Notes: a model not told the origin generated them from the letters alone. A stretch of 6,416 nucleotides of DNA from JAIVGV01 sp035295985 (GCA_035295985.1 DATHBT010000178.1:1-6416); one strand, 5' to 3'; counted from the stretch's first letter, positions 1 through 6,123 are shown. Program-made: numbers and translations.

Positions 1-963
1 ATACAACTCCTCGCGCCGCTCGGCCGTCACGGCCTCCGGCGTGAGCAGGCGGCCGATGTCCGCGTCGAGGTCGCGCGCTGTCTCGGCTAGCGAGCGCGCG
101 ATCTCCTGCGGCGTCCAGCCGTACTCTTTCGCGAGCGCGGACGCGACCCGCTCGCGCACCTCCGTGTGGATGCGCGTCAGGCGGCGGCTCGCCGTCGCCT
201 CGTGAACGCCGAGCACCGCGCCGGCCTCGCGCAGCCTGAGGCCGTCGAAGTAGTAGAGCTTAACTAACAGCCTGTCCTCGTCGGGGAGCGCGCCGAGGAC
301 GCCGGCGAGCGCGCCGTGCAGCGCGCGGACGGCCTCCGCGCGAGCGAGCGACTGTTCCGGGTCGGGCGCGGCGTGCGGCTGGAAGCCGTCGCCGACGCTT
401 GCGCCCGCGGCCTCGTGCGCCTGCGCGAGGCGGTCGAAGTCAGCGTCCTCGTCCGTCTGCACCAGCCGCGCGGACTTGCGGTGGCGATCGACGGCGAGCT
501 GGCCGACGACGGCGCGCAGCCAACCGCCGAGGCTTCCGCAGCCAGAATAGTAGGCGAGCTTGCCCGCCCGCCCGCCGCCCGCGCGCTCGCGCAAGCCGTA
601 GAGTTCGGCCCAGACCGACTGCGCCAGCTCCTCGGCCGCGTCCTCGTTCGGGCTGGCCGAGCGCGCGGCCGAGAGCACGGTTGCGCGGAACCCGCTCATC
701 AGCTCGTCCCACGCGCGCTCGTCGCCGCGCTCGCAGGCGACGACGAGACACAGGTCGTCCGCGCGCAGGGCGTCTAAGAACTTGTCAATCTTCTCGGCCG
801 AAGCACTAGGCTCGTCGCGCAGCAGGTACTTCTCCGTGACGGCGCGCAGGCGCGGGGCGACCGTCTCGGCGTCGAGCGAGCGCGCGTCGGCCGCGCGCGC
901 CAGCAGACGCAACGCGCCCGCGCGCAATACCGGCTCGACGTTGGGGGCGGCCGTTCGGCTCAT
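1..963 (-). CDS. Sigma-70 family (ECF-like) RNA polymerase sigma factor, 3' end cut by window
   Basis: Reading the minus strand from an ATG at 963-961 gives 321 codons without a stop, running out of the window at position 1. By family knowledge the protein would direct RNA polymerase to a set of promoters. Residues about 70-165 look like sigma region 2, with an acidic/aromatic helix (residues 106-121, NEDAAEELAQSVWAEL) and a segment containing GSLGGWLRAVVGQLAVDRHR (143-162). Residues about 205-275 look like region 4, including LPDEDRLLVKLYYFDGL (226-242) and a helix-turn-helix around LREAGAVLGVHEATASRRL (244-262). The first ~70 residues and everything after ~275 are extra to a minimal ~190-residue ECF factor, so this is a long variant. 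The start is well fixed: an in-frame TAG lies six codons upstream with no other start codon between. No convincing Shine-Dalgarno is visible. It is divergent from queE with 237 bp between. The family is confident; the subgroup and target genes are not known. Confidence 0.88.
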   Translation of the reverse strand, partial: MSRTAAPNVEPVLRAGALRLLARAADARSLDAETVAPRLRAVTEKYLLRDEPSASAEKIDKFLDALRADDLCLVVACERGDERAWDELMSGFRATVLSAARSASPNEDAAEELAQSVWAELYGLRERAGGGRAGKLAYYSGCGSLGGWLRAVVGQLAVDRHRKSARLVQTDEDADFDRLAQAHEAAGASVGDGFQPHAAPDPEQSLARAEAVRALHGALAGVLGALPDEDRLLVKLYYFDGLRLREAGAVLGVHEATASRRLTRIHTEVRERVASALAKEYGWTPQEIARSLAETARDLDADIGRLLTPEAVTAERREELY

Positions 964-1013
964 CGAATCGGTTGGATGCTATCACAGGGGGCTAAGGATG
1001 ACGGACAGAAAAA

Positions 1014-1046
1014 GTGATGAGTGATGAGTGATGAGTGATGAGTGAT
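1014..1046. repeat. Heptanucleotide tandem repeat, array 1 (GTGATGA x ~4.7)
   Basis: Four perfect copies of GTGATGA are followed by a partial fifth copy (GTGAT) with no mismatches. The array lies in the divergent spacer between the sigma factor and queE. Its reverse complement recurs at 1172-1198, so the two arrays are an inverted pair. Each unit contains two TGA triplets, and the 7-bp period rotates them through all three reading frames. Short heptamer arrays are known in several bacterial groups, such as the STRR repeats of cyanobacteria. I infer no specific function. Confidence 0.95.
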
Positions 1047-1109
1047 CCTGACCGCGCGTCACGACAGGTCTGCCGGCGCGCGCGTTGGCTTTCGGCGCGG
1101 CCGGCGGCA

Positions 1110-1115
1110 TAGAAT
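1110..1115 (+). promoter_or_regulatory. Candidate -10 box (TAGAAT) for queE-queC
   Basis: TAGAAT matches five of six bases of the sigma-70 -10 consensus and lies in the segment between the two heptamer arrays. The best upstream partner is TTGGCT at 1085-1090, but the spacing is 19 bp and the -35 match is poor. If real, transcription would begin near 1122 and the queE leader would carry only the second heptamer array. The call is weak and rests on the -10 box alone. Confidence 0.25.
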
Positions 1116-1171
1116 ATGAGCCGCGAAGTGTTCGGGTGAAACGTGATGCGGCGCGTTCGTTTGCGAGCGCG

Positions 1172-1198
1172 CTCATCACTCATCACTCATCACTCATC
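1172..1198. repeat. Heptanucleotide tandem repeat, array 2 (TCATCAC x ~3.7), inverted relative to array 1
   Basis: TCATCAC, the exact reverse complement of the unit at 1014-1046, is repeated about 3.7 times without mismatch. Positions 1172-1198 can pair perfectly over 27 bp with 1016-1042, and also in registers shifted by 7 bp, enclosing about 129 bp. The array ends only 2 bp before the GTG start codon of queE, so it fills the place where a Shine-Dalgarno sequence would normally be. Confidence 0.95.
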
Positions 1199-1200
1199 CC

Positions 1201-1845
1201 GTGCTCCGCGTAACCGAAATCTTCTACTCGATCCAGGGCGAGTCCACGCACGCCGGCCGCCCCTGCGCCTTCGTGCGCCTGACGGGGTGCCCGATGCGCT
1301 GCACGTGGTGCGACAGCGAGTACACCTTCACCGGCGGCGAGCGGATGACCACGGAGGAGGTGCTCGAACGGGTGCGCTCTTACGGCTGCCGGCTCGTAGA
1401 GGTGACGGGCGGCGAGCCGCTGGCTCAAGCCGAAGCGTTCGACCTCATCCGCCGGCTGTGCGACGAGGGCTACGAGGTGCTCATCGAGACGGGAGGCTAC
1501 GTCTCGACCGAGGGCGTGGACGAGCGGGCCAAGCTGATCCTCGACGTGAAGTGCCCCGCCTCCGGCGAGTCGGAACGCAACCACTGGCCGAACCTCGAAC
1601 GCCTCCGGGCCGACCGCGACGAGATCAAGTTCGTCGTCACGGATCGCGCCGATTGGGATTACACGGTCAATGTGATCGAACGCTACGACCTGATGCGCCG
1701 AGCGCACGCAGTCCTCGTCTCGCCCGTCTGGGGCGTGACCGATCTGGCCGCGCTCGCCGGCTGGATCACAGAGAGCGGCTTAGACGTTCGCCTCCAAGTC
1801 CAACTGCACAAACTGATCTGGGGCGCGGAGGCGCGCGGCGTGTGA
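1201..1845 (+). CDS. queE: 7-carboxy-7-deazaguanine synthase (radical SAM)
   Basis: This 214-residue protein matches QueE, the radical SAM enzyme that rearranges 6-carboxy-5,6,7,8-tetrahydropterin into 7-carboxy-7-deazaguanine on the way to preQ0. The N-terminus has the typical EIFYSIQGES segment (6-15). The [4Fe-4S]-binding cysteines are C30, C34 and C37 in the classical CxxxCxxC arrangement, followed by DSEYTF. The SAM-binding TGGEP motif is at 69-73. A DEIKFVV segment and the C-terminal RLQVQLHKLIWG signature are present, so the protein is full length, though on the short side for the family. The GTG at 1201 is chosen because it is the only start codon after the in-frame TGA at 1144 and it places the conserved N-terminus correctly. 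There is no visible Shine-Dalgarno; a heptamer repeat array occupies that position. queC follows 13 bp downstream, so the two are probably co-transcribed. No QueD or GTP cyclohydrolase gene is in the window. Confidence 0.95.
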   Translation: MLRVTEIFYSIQGESTHAGRPCAFVRLTGCPMRCTWCDSEYTFTGGERMTTEEVLERVRSYGCRLVEVTGGEPLAQAEAFDLIRRLCDEGYEVLIETGGYVSTEGVDERAKLILDVKCPASGESERNHWPNLERLRADRDEIKFVVTDRADWDYTVNVIERYDLMRRAHAVLVSPVWGVTDLAALAGWITESGLDVRLQVQLHKLIWGAEARGV

Positions 1846-1858
1846 GCCGTTAATCAAC

Positions 1859-2593
1859 ATGGGTGGGACTGACGAGAGGGCTTTCGAGCTACCGGACGAC
1901 GAAAATGCCGCCGACGTTTACAAAGGCGGGCTGCTCGCCGTCTGCCTCGTTTCGGGCGGCATGGACTCGTGCGTAACCGCCGCGATTGCGAATGAGGAGA
2001 ATGACGAATTAGCATTCCTGCACGTCTCCTACGGGCAGACGACCGAGCGGCGCGAGCGGAGGGCTTTCGAGGAGTTGGCCGACCACTTCGGCGTCGCGCG
2101 CCGGCTCGTCGCGTCGGTCGAATACCTCGCGCTCATCGGCGGGTCTTCGCTGACCGACCCGTCCATACCCGTGGCCGAGGCCGATCTCGACTCGTGCGCC
2201 ATCCCGACGACCTACGTCCCCTTCCGCAACGCGCACCTGCTCTGCATCGCGACGAGCTGGGCTGAGGTGATCGGCGCGTCGAGCATCTACATCGGCGCGG
2301 TCGCGGAGGATTCTTCGGGCTACCCCGACTGCCGGCCGGAATTCTACGAGGCTTTCGGGCGCGTGATCGAGGCCGGCACGCGGCCCGAGACGCGCGTCCG
2401 GATCAGGACGCCGGTCATCGCGCTGCGGAAATCCGAGATCGTCCGCCGCGGACTCGAACTCGGCGCGCCGCTCGGGCTGACCTGGTCTTGCTACCGGCGG
2501 GAAGACGCGGCGTGCGGGCGCTGCGACTCGTGCGCCCTGCGCCTGCGCGCCTTCCGCGAGGCCTGCGCCGCCGATCCCATCCCTTACGCCTGA
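1859..2593 (+). CDS. queC: 7-cyano-7-deazaguanine (preQ0) synthase
   Basis: This 244-residue protein matches QueC, the ATP-dependent ligase that converts the QueE product plus ammonia into preQ0. The PP-loop ATP pyrophosphatase motif SGGMDS is at 32-37. The family block around SGYPDCRPEFYEAF is present in the middle. The zinc site at the C-terminus is C211, C219, C222 and C225 (SCY...CGRCDSC). The protein carries about 24 residues before the first beta strand (LAVCLVSGG), including a run of acidic residues (PDDENAAD), longer than the very short N-terminus of most homologues. No alternative ATG, GTG or TTG exists in frame before the PP-loop, so the ATG at 1859 stands. It begins 13 bp after the queE stop, consistent with a two-gene operon. 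The ribosome-binding site is not obvious. No clear intrinsic terminator follows. Confidence 0.96.
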   Translation: MGGTDERAFELPDDENAADVYKGGLLAVCLVSGGMDSCVTAAIANEENDELAFLHVSYGQTTERRERRAFEELADHFGVARRLVASVEYLALIGGSSLTDPSIPVAEADLDSCAIPTTYVPFRNAHLLCIATSWAEVIGASSIYIGAVAEDSSGYPDCRPEFYEAFGRVIEAGTRPETRVRIRTPVIALRKSEIVRRGLELGAPLGLTWSCYRREDAACGRCDSCALRLRAFREACAADPIPYA

Positions 2594-2674
2594 ATCGCGC
2601 CTGAAACGGCCGCCCGACGCCCGGAAGACGACAACCGGCCGCGCCGCAAACGCATCTCAGTCAAGGTCGTAGGC

Positions 2675-2703
2675 TTGATCGCCGACCCCGGAACACATAC
2701 ACT
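2675..2703 (+). promoter_or_regulatory. Candidate sigma-70 promoter for the exported TPR protein gene
   Basis: TTGATC (2675-2680) and TACACT (2698-2703) match the -35 and -10 consensus at four of six positions each, with the ideal 17-bp spacing. Transcription would start near 2710, about 35 bp before the ATG. A 5-bp inverted repeat (TCAAG 2661-2665, CTTGA 2674-2678) overlaps the -35 box; it is too short to call an operator. Confidence 0.4.
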
Positions 2704-2729
2704 CCCTGCAATCAGAAATTCGTCAATCT

Positions 2730-2735
2730 GAGGAG
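2730..2735 (+). promoter_or_regulatory. Shine-Dalgarno sequence of the exported TPR protein gene
   Basis: GAGGAG lies 9 bases before the ATG at 2745. It is the strongest ribosome-binding site in the window and fixes that start, in contrast to the weak or absent sites before queE, queC and pilB. Confidence 0.8.
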
Positions 2736-2744
2736 ACTGCCCAC

Positions 2745-4055
2745 ATGAATCGCTTCCGAAATTTGAAAAGGTTCGTCGCGGCCGCACTGCTCGTCGCCGC
2801 CTCGGCCGTCGCCGCCTCCGCGCAGGTGCAGACCATCGAGGGCAAGGTGACGCTCAAGCAGGCTGACGGCACGGAAGTCCCCGTCCAGGGCGCGACCGTC
2901 GAGATTTTCCGCACCGACGTGACCCAGAAGCTGGGCAGCGTGAAGACCGACAAGAGTGGCAAGTACGTCAGGGTCGGCCTGCCCTTAATCGGCACCTACA
3001 CGATCCTCGTCAGCGCCCCCGGCGCGACGCCCAACTTCCAGACGGGCGTGCGCGTCGCCCAGCGCAACACCTACGATTTCTCACTCACGCCGGGCGACGG
3101 CCGCGTGCTCAAGCTCGAAGAGCTGAATAAACTCGCCGCCTCTACTGCCGGCGCGCCCCCGGCCGACACCGAAGAGGCCAAGAAGCAGGCCGCGGCGATG
3201 GCGGCCGAGCGCGAGCGCATCGAGAAGGAGAACGCCAGGGCCGCGGAGCTGAACGTCAAGCTGCCCGACATCCTCAAGGCCGGCAACGACGCCTTCATGG
3301 CGAAGAATTACGATCTAGCCGTCGCCAAGTACAACGAGGGCATCGCGGCTGACCCCGAACAGTCGGTCTTCCCGCGCAACAAGTCGGTCGCCCTGACCAA
3401 CCGCGCCACGCCCAAGTACAACGCCGCCGTCAAGGCGAAGGACGAGGCCGGCAAGGAGGCCGCGCGTAGTGATCTCAAAGCGGCGGTCGAGGCCGCCGAG
3501 AAGGCCGTCGCCAACTTCCGCGCCAACAAAGCGAAGTCGGGCGGCGCTGCCGGAGCGGCCGCCCCTGCCGGAAAGTCGAACGAGGAGCTGGGCTACCTGG
3601 CCGACCGCTACGAGGCCTACCGTCTCGCCTTCCTGACGCTCACGCCCGTCGATAACGACGCGGCGGCGAAGGCCATCGGCGAGTACGTCGAGATGGAGAC
3701 CGACGCGGCGAAGAAGAACAAGGCGCAGGCGCTGCTCGGCGAGGCCCTCTTCAACGCCGGGAAGGTCGACGAGTCGGTCGCCAAGTTCCGCGAGATTCTG
3801 GCGGCCAACCCCAACAACGTCGAGGCGATGCGCGGCCTGGGCATCTCGCTCGCCGCCAAGGGCGCCGAAGACCCCGAGATGCTGCCCGAAGCGATCAAGT
3901 CGCTCGAACAGTTCGTCGCCAAGTCCCCGGACACCGACACGCGCAAGCAGGAGGCCGCGATGATGGTCGAGGAGTTGAAGGGCACGATCAAGGAACTGGC
4001 GAACAAGCCGCAGCCGACGCAGCCGCAGCGCGGCAACCAGCGCCGCCGGCCCTAA
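2745..4055 (+). CDS. Exported protein with carboxypeptidase-regulatory-like domain and TPR repeats
   Basis: This 436-residue protein has a clear Sec signal peptide: basic N-terminus (R3, R5, K8, R9), hydrophobic core 10-24, probable cleavage at ASA|Q (26/27). Residues about 27-118 look like a beta-sandwich of the carboxypeptidase regulatory-like or transthyretin-like type, with GKV, a central GATVEI, TDKSGKYVRVGLPLIGTYTI and a closing YDFSL. A charged Ala/Lys/Glu-rich helical segment, possibly coiled coil, spans 140-170. TPR-like units are visible at about 175-208, 325-358 and 359-396, with helical Ala/Lys-rich sequence between and a Gly/Ala linker at 265-277. The tail is Pro/Gln/Arg-rich (421-436). 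It probably acts in the periplasm or envelope as a scaffold or interaction protein; no catalytic motif is seen. It has its own promoter, ribosome-binding site and terminator, so it is a monocistronic unit between the que and pil genes. The precise role is unknown. Confidence 0.9.
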   Translation: MNRFRNLKRFVAAALLVAASAVAASAQVQTIEGKVTLKQADGTEVPVQGATVEIFRTDVTQKLGSVKTDKSGKYVRVGLPLIGTYTILVSAPGATPNFQTGVRVAQRNTYDFSLTPGDGRVLKLEELNKLAASTAGAPPADTEEAKKQAAAMAAERERIEKENARAAELNVKLPDILKAGNDAFMAKNYDLAVAKYNEGIAADPEQSVFPRNKSVALTNRATPKYNAAVKAKDEAGKEAARSDLKAAVEAAEKAVANFRANKAKSGGAAGAAAPAGKSNEELGYLADRYEAYRLAFLTLTPVDNDAAAKAIGEYVEMETDAAKKNKAQALLGEALFNAGKVDESVAKFREILAANPNNVEAMRGLGISLAAKGAEDPEMLPEAIKSLEQFVAKSPDTDTRKQEAAMMVEELKGTIKELANKPQPTQPQRGNQRRRP

Positions 4056-4080
4056 ACGGCATAACAACTTAGCCGCAGTC

Positions 4081-4119
4081 GAAGCCGCGTCTCCACAAAG
4101 GGGCGCGGCTTCCCTTTTG
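4081..4119 (+). terminator. Rho-independent terminator after the TPR protein gene
   Basis: A perfect 9-bp stem, GAAGCCGCG (4081-4089) with CGCGGCTTC (4104-4112), can be extended inward by four pairs (4090-4093 with 4100-4103, two of them G-U) to leave a 6-base loop. It is followed by CCCTTTT. It lies 25 bp after the TAA at 4053-4055, separating this gene from the pilB unit. Confidence 0.8.
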
Positions 4120-4145
4120 ACCGAAAATCCTCCCGAACATTCACC

Positions 4146-4175
4146 TTGACAGCAGGACGGCGTAAAAAGTAACAT
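4146..4175 (+). promoter_or_regulatory. Sigma-70-type promoter of pilB
   Basis: The -35 box TTGACA (4146-4151) is a perfect consensus match. An 18-bp spacer leads to TAACAT (4170-4175), which matches four of six -10 bases. Transcription would begin near 4182, giving a leader of about 145 bases before the pilB ATG. The position just after the terminator at 4081-4119 supports a new transcription unit here. Confidence 0.55.
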
Positions 4176-4179
4176 GCTC

Positions 4180-4255
4180 TAGCCAACGATGTTTGTCATC
4201 GGTGGCAGTGGCTAAACGCCCACAATTCTCTAGCCAGACCGGCCCTACGGGGCCG
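4180..4255 (+). promoter_or_regulatory. Structured region in the pilB leader (hairpins and repeated TAGCCA elements)
   Basis: Three copies of one hexamer alternate in direction: TAGCCA (4180-4185), TGGCTA (4209-4214) and TAGCCA (4231-4236). The outer two belong to a longer 9-bp direct repeat, CTCTAGCCA, at 4177-4185 and 4228-4236. A hairpin can form at 4182-4206: GCCA with TGGC, an A-G mismatch, then CGATG with CATCG around a 5-base loop. A second compact hairpin at 4240-4255 has a 6-bp GC stem closed by a UACG tetraloop of the stable UNCG class. No T-run follows, so it is not a terminator. The elements could be operator sites just downstream of the promoter or an RNA leader structure. I do not recognise a known riboswitch. 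Confidence 0.4.
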
Positions 4256-4326
4256 CGACTACTTGCCCTCCCTATTCGATCAGCGCCTCCGCTCCACACT
4301 AGTTCTCAAACGCAGCAGGTCGCAGC

Positions 4327-6123
4327 ATGTCGGCAAAACTTGGCGAAATACTCGTCCGCGAGAACCTCCTGACGCCGCAGCAGTTGCGCGAGGCGCTCGA
4401 CTACCAGCGCGAGCACGGCGGCCGACTCGGCTACAACCTCGTCAAGCTGGGCCTCGTATCCGACGAGATGGTGACGGCGGTGCTCTCGCGCCAGTACGGC
4501 GTCCCCTCCGTCAACCTCGACCTGTTCGACGTGGACACGCCCGTCATCCGCCTCATCCCGCGCGAGGTGGCCGAAAAATACTCCGTGCTCCCGCTCTCGC
4601 GCGTCGGGGCGACCCTGACGCTCGCGATGGTCGATCCCACGAACGTCTTCGCCATGGACGACATCAAGTTCATGACGGGGCTGAACATCGAGCCGGTCGT
4701 CGTCTCCGAGGCGGGCGTGCAGGAGGCCATCGAGCAGTACTACGGGCAGTCGAAGGAGATCGAGCTGGCGGCCGCCGCGGACGTGGCCGGCGCGGGCGCC
4801 GCAGGCGCTAACGGCAACGGCAACGGCTTCAGCGCGGGCGAGACCGTCTCGCTCAACCACCTCGCCTTCGACGAGGAGGCGGCCGGAGACCTCGAAGTCG
4901 TCGAGGAAAACGACGAGATCGACGTCACGTCGCTGACGCGGATGAGCGAGGACGCGCCCGTTGTCCGGCTCGTCAACGTCCTGCTCGTGGACGCCCTCCA
5001 GCGCGGCGCCTCCGACATCCACATCGAGCCTTACGAGAAAGACCTCCGCATCCGCTTCCGCATCGACGGCGTGCTCTACGACGTGATGCACCCGCCGATG
5101 CGCCTGCGCGACGCGCTGATCTCCCGCATCAAGATCATGTCGAAGCTCGACATCTCGGAGAAGCGCCTGCCGCAGGACGGCCGCATCAAGATCAAGCTGA
5201 AGGCCGACGGCCGCTCCCGCGAGCTGGACTTCCGCGTCTCGACCCTGCCGACCCTCTTCGGCGAGAAGGTCGTGATGCGACTCCTGGACAAAGAGAAGCT
5301 GATGCTCGACATGACGAAGCTCGGCTTCGAGCCTGAAAGTCTGGTCAAGTTCCAGCGCAACATCGCCAAGCCCTACGGCATGGTGCTCGTCACCGGCCCG
5401 ACCGGCTCTGGTAAAACGAACACGCTCTACTCCGCCCTGCAATCCCTGAACACGCCGGAGACGAACATCATGACCGCGGAAGACCCGGTCGAGTTCAACC
5501 TCGTCGGCGTCAACCAGGTGCAGATGAAGGAGCAGATCGGGCTGAACTTCGCCGCCGCCCTGCGCTCGTTCCTCCGCCAGGACCCGAACATCGTCCTCGT
5601 CGGCGAGATACGCGACTTCGAGACGGCCGAGATCGCCATCAAGGCCGCCTTGACCGGCCACCTCGTCCTCTCCACCCTCCACACCAACGACGCGCCCTCT
5701 ACCATCTCCCGCCTGATGAACATGGGCATCGAGCCGTTCCTCGTCGCCACCTCCGTGAACCTCATCCAGGCGCAGCGTCTGATCCGCCGCGTCTGCTCCG
5801 AGTGCAAGGACGTGCAGCCGACGCCGCCCGAAGCCCTGGTCGAGATCGGGTTCACGCCGCAGGAAGCGAAGGAGGTCAAGATTTACAAGGGGCGCGGGTG
5901 CCAGAAGTGCAACGGCACGGGCTACAAGGGGCGCGTCGGCCTCTACGAGGTGATGGAGATTACGGACGACATACGCGAGCTGATCCTGATCGGCGCGTCG
6001 GCCCTGGAGCTGCGCAAGCGGGCCGTCGAGACGGGCATGATCACGCTCAGGCAATCGGGCCTCATCAAGATTAAGAACGGCATCACCACGGTCGAAGAGG
6101 TGGTGCGCGAGACGGTCATCTAG
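4327..6123 (+). CDS. pilB: Type IV pilus / type II secretion assembly ATPase (PilB/GspE family) with MshEN domain
   Basis: This 598-residue protein is a cytoplasmic hexameric secretion ATPase that would power pilus extension or type II secretion. The N-terminus is an MshEN domain. Two 24-residue motifs at 4-27 and 33-56, separated by exactly 5 residues, match the cyclic-di-GMP-binding pattern; the second fits well (R33-L-G, G42, Q56), while the first has K4 in place of Arg and N13 in place of Gly. A Gly/Ala/Asn-rich linker lies near 150-175. The ATPase core has Walker A GPTGSGKT (357-364, K363), the Asp box AEDPVE (384-389), Walker B with E427 in VLVGEIRD, and the His box around H445 and H452. 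The zinc-binding cysteine pairs are C490/C493 and C525/C528. Length and domains are complete. The ATG at 4327 is preceded by a weak AGG (4317-4319) and places the MshEN motif correctly at the N-terminus. The presence of MshEN and zinc motifs favours PilB over PilT; PilB versus GspE cannot be settled without the neighbouring genes. Confidence 0.95.
   Translation: MSAKLGEILVRENLLTPQQLREALDYQREHGGRLGYNLVKLGLVSDEMVTAVLSRQYGVPSVNLDLFDVDTPVIRLIPREVAEKYSVLPLSRVGATLTLAMVDPTNVFAMDDIKFMTGLNIEPVVVSEAGVQEAIEQYYGQSKEIELAAAADVAGAGAAGANGNGNGFSAGETVSLNHLAFDEEAAGDLEVVEENDEIDVTSLTRMSEDAPVVRLVNVLLVDALQRGASDIHIEPYEKDLRIRFRIDGVLYDVMHPPMRLRDALISRIKIMSKLDISEKRLPQDGRIKIKLKADGRSRELDFRVSTLPTLFGEKVVMRLLDKEKLMLDMTKLGFEPESLVKFQRNIAKPYGMVLVTGPTGSGKTNTLYSALQSLNTPETNIMTAEDPVEFNLVGVNQVQMKEQIGLNFAAALRSFLRQDPNIVLVGEIRDFETAEIAIKAALTGHLVLSTLHTNDAPSTISRLMNMGIEPFLVATSVNLIQAQRLIRRVCSECKDVQPTPPEALVEIGFTPQEAKEVKIYKGRGCQKCNGTGYKGRVGLYEVMEITDDIRELILIGASALELRKRAVETGMITLRQSGLIKIKNGITTVEEVVRETVI

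Noticed and set aside
316..1024. Plus-strand open frames across the left end (316-777, 399-809, 782-1024)
   Set aside because: They lie opposite the sigma factor, whose minus-strand translation has clear regions 2 and 4. The plus-strand products are low-complexity Arg/Ala-rich with no recognisable domain.
1116..1139. Seven-codon open frame (MSREVFG) upstream of queE
   Set aside because: It is too short, has no Shine-Dalgarno, and its ATG overlaps the candidate promoter region; probably chance.
1014..1198. A CRISPR array
   Set aside because: Units are 7 bp and directly adjacent with no spacers; these are simple tandem repeats.
964..1200. A preQ1 riboswitch upstream of queE
   Set aside because: I looked for the small pseudoknot-type aptamer with its A-rich tail expected before que genes and found none; the spacer is GC-rich and dominated by heptamer arrays.
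2607..2641. Possible terminator after queC from two CGGCCG palindromes
   Set aside because: The palindromes are self-complementary, 23 bp apart, and no T-run follows; the pairing is not convincing.
3315..4175. A 286-codon minus-strand open frame opposite the TPR protein
   Set aside because: It crosses the intrinsic terminator and has the composition of an antisense shadow; the plus strand has a signal peptide, Shine-Dalgarno and TPRs.
4230..4250. Partial resemblance to a B12 box (cobalamin riboswitch) in TAGCCAGACCGGCC
   Set aside because: The match lacks several core bases, no other conserved cobalamin-aptamer segment is upstream, and the downstream gene has no link to cobalamin.
4182..4326. 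A cyclic-di-GMP (GEMM-type) riboswitch in the pilB leader
   Set aside because: It was considered because of the MshEN-containing gene downstream, but the conserved GEMM-I core sequences (for example ACGCAAAGCC) are absent.
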